Assembly: GCA_023434015.1 (NCBI GenBank)
Contig: JAEYTM010000280.1
Coordinates: 1 to 8,753 of the forward strand
Source: Pseudomonadota bacterium
GTDB taxonomy: Bacteria; Pseudomonadota; Alphaproteobacteria; Caulobacterales; Caulobacteraceae
Direction: 5' to 3'
DNA: 8,753 nt
Part shown: piece after piece, positions 8,747-8,753 of the stretch
How the letters are laid out: every line of letters starts with the position of its first letter
Position numbering within the stretch: the stretch's first letter is position 1
Made by a program: the position numbers and the translations under genes
The notes under the pieces: model-generated
Told to the model about the DNA's origin: nothing
Database searches by the model: none
The model's input: the letters and a program-made list of their open reading frames with translations, nothing else

Positions 8747-8753
8747 ACGGTGC

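Overview
The window is GC-rich, densely coded chromosomal DNA. Protein details point to an alphaproteobacterium, most likely Caulobacterales (Caulobacter/Phenylobacterium-like). The cues are a DnaG that starts RFDEHFLDEIK and lacks the usual zinc ligands, a DUF1272 protein, alpha-type CarA and CarB, and promoter-like sites that partly fit the Caulobacter housekeeping sigma consensus. The lineage is inferred from remembered family features, not from a search. I see no insertion sequence, phage gene, CRISPR array, tRNA or rRNA.

Left third, minus strand (1-2736): a DUF1272 small cysteine-rich protein, a HAD hydrolase and DNA primase (dnaG, C-terminus beyond the left edge) are closely spaced and collinear, so they are probably one transcription unit.

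Centre and right: carA (2956-4122, +) and carB (5102-8395, +) encode the two subunits of carbamoyl-phosphate synthase, which feeds pyrimidine and arginine synthesis. They are not adjacent. About 980 bp separate them, holding a convergent 74-aa gene with a basic tail (minus) and a cold-shock protein gene (plus) that ends in a strong intrinsic terminator. carB therefore needs its own promoter, and a reasonable candidate lies at 4999-5027. A 55-aa single-pass membrane protein with a histidine-rich N-terminus follows carB.

The most interesting non-coding signal is in front of carA. A GC-rich hairpin with a run of six T (2886-2921) sits about 35 bp before the start codon and points into carA, with no upstream plus-strand gene for it to terminate. 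It looks like a transcription attenuator. The candidate promoter just before it would start transcription at GTTTG, similar to the slippage-prone start known at Escherichia coli carAB P1. A second GC-rich hairpin lies just upstream of carB, whose ribosome binding site is weak. Together these suggest pyrimidine-responsive leader control of split car genes, but this is inference from sequence alone.
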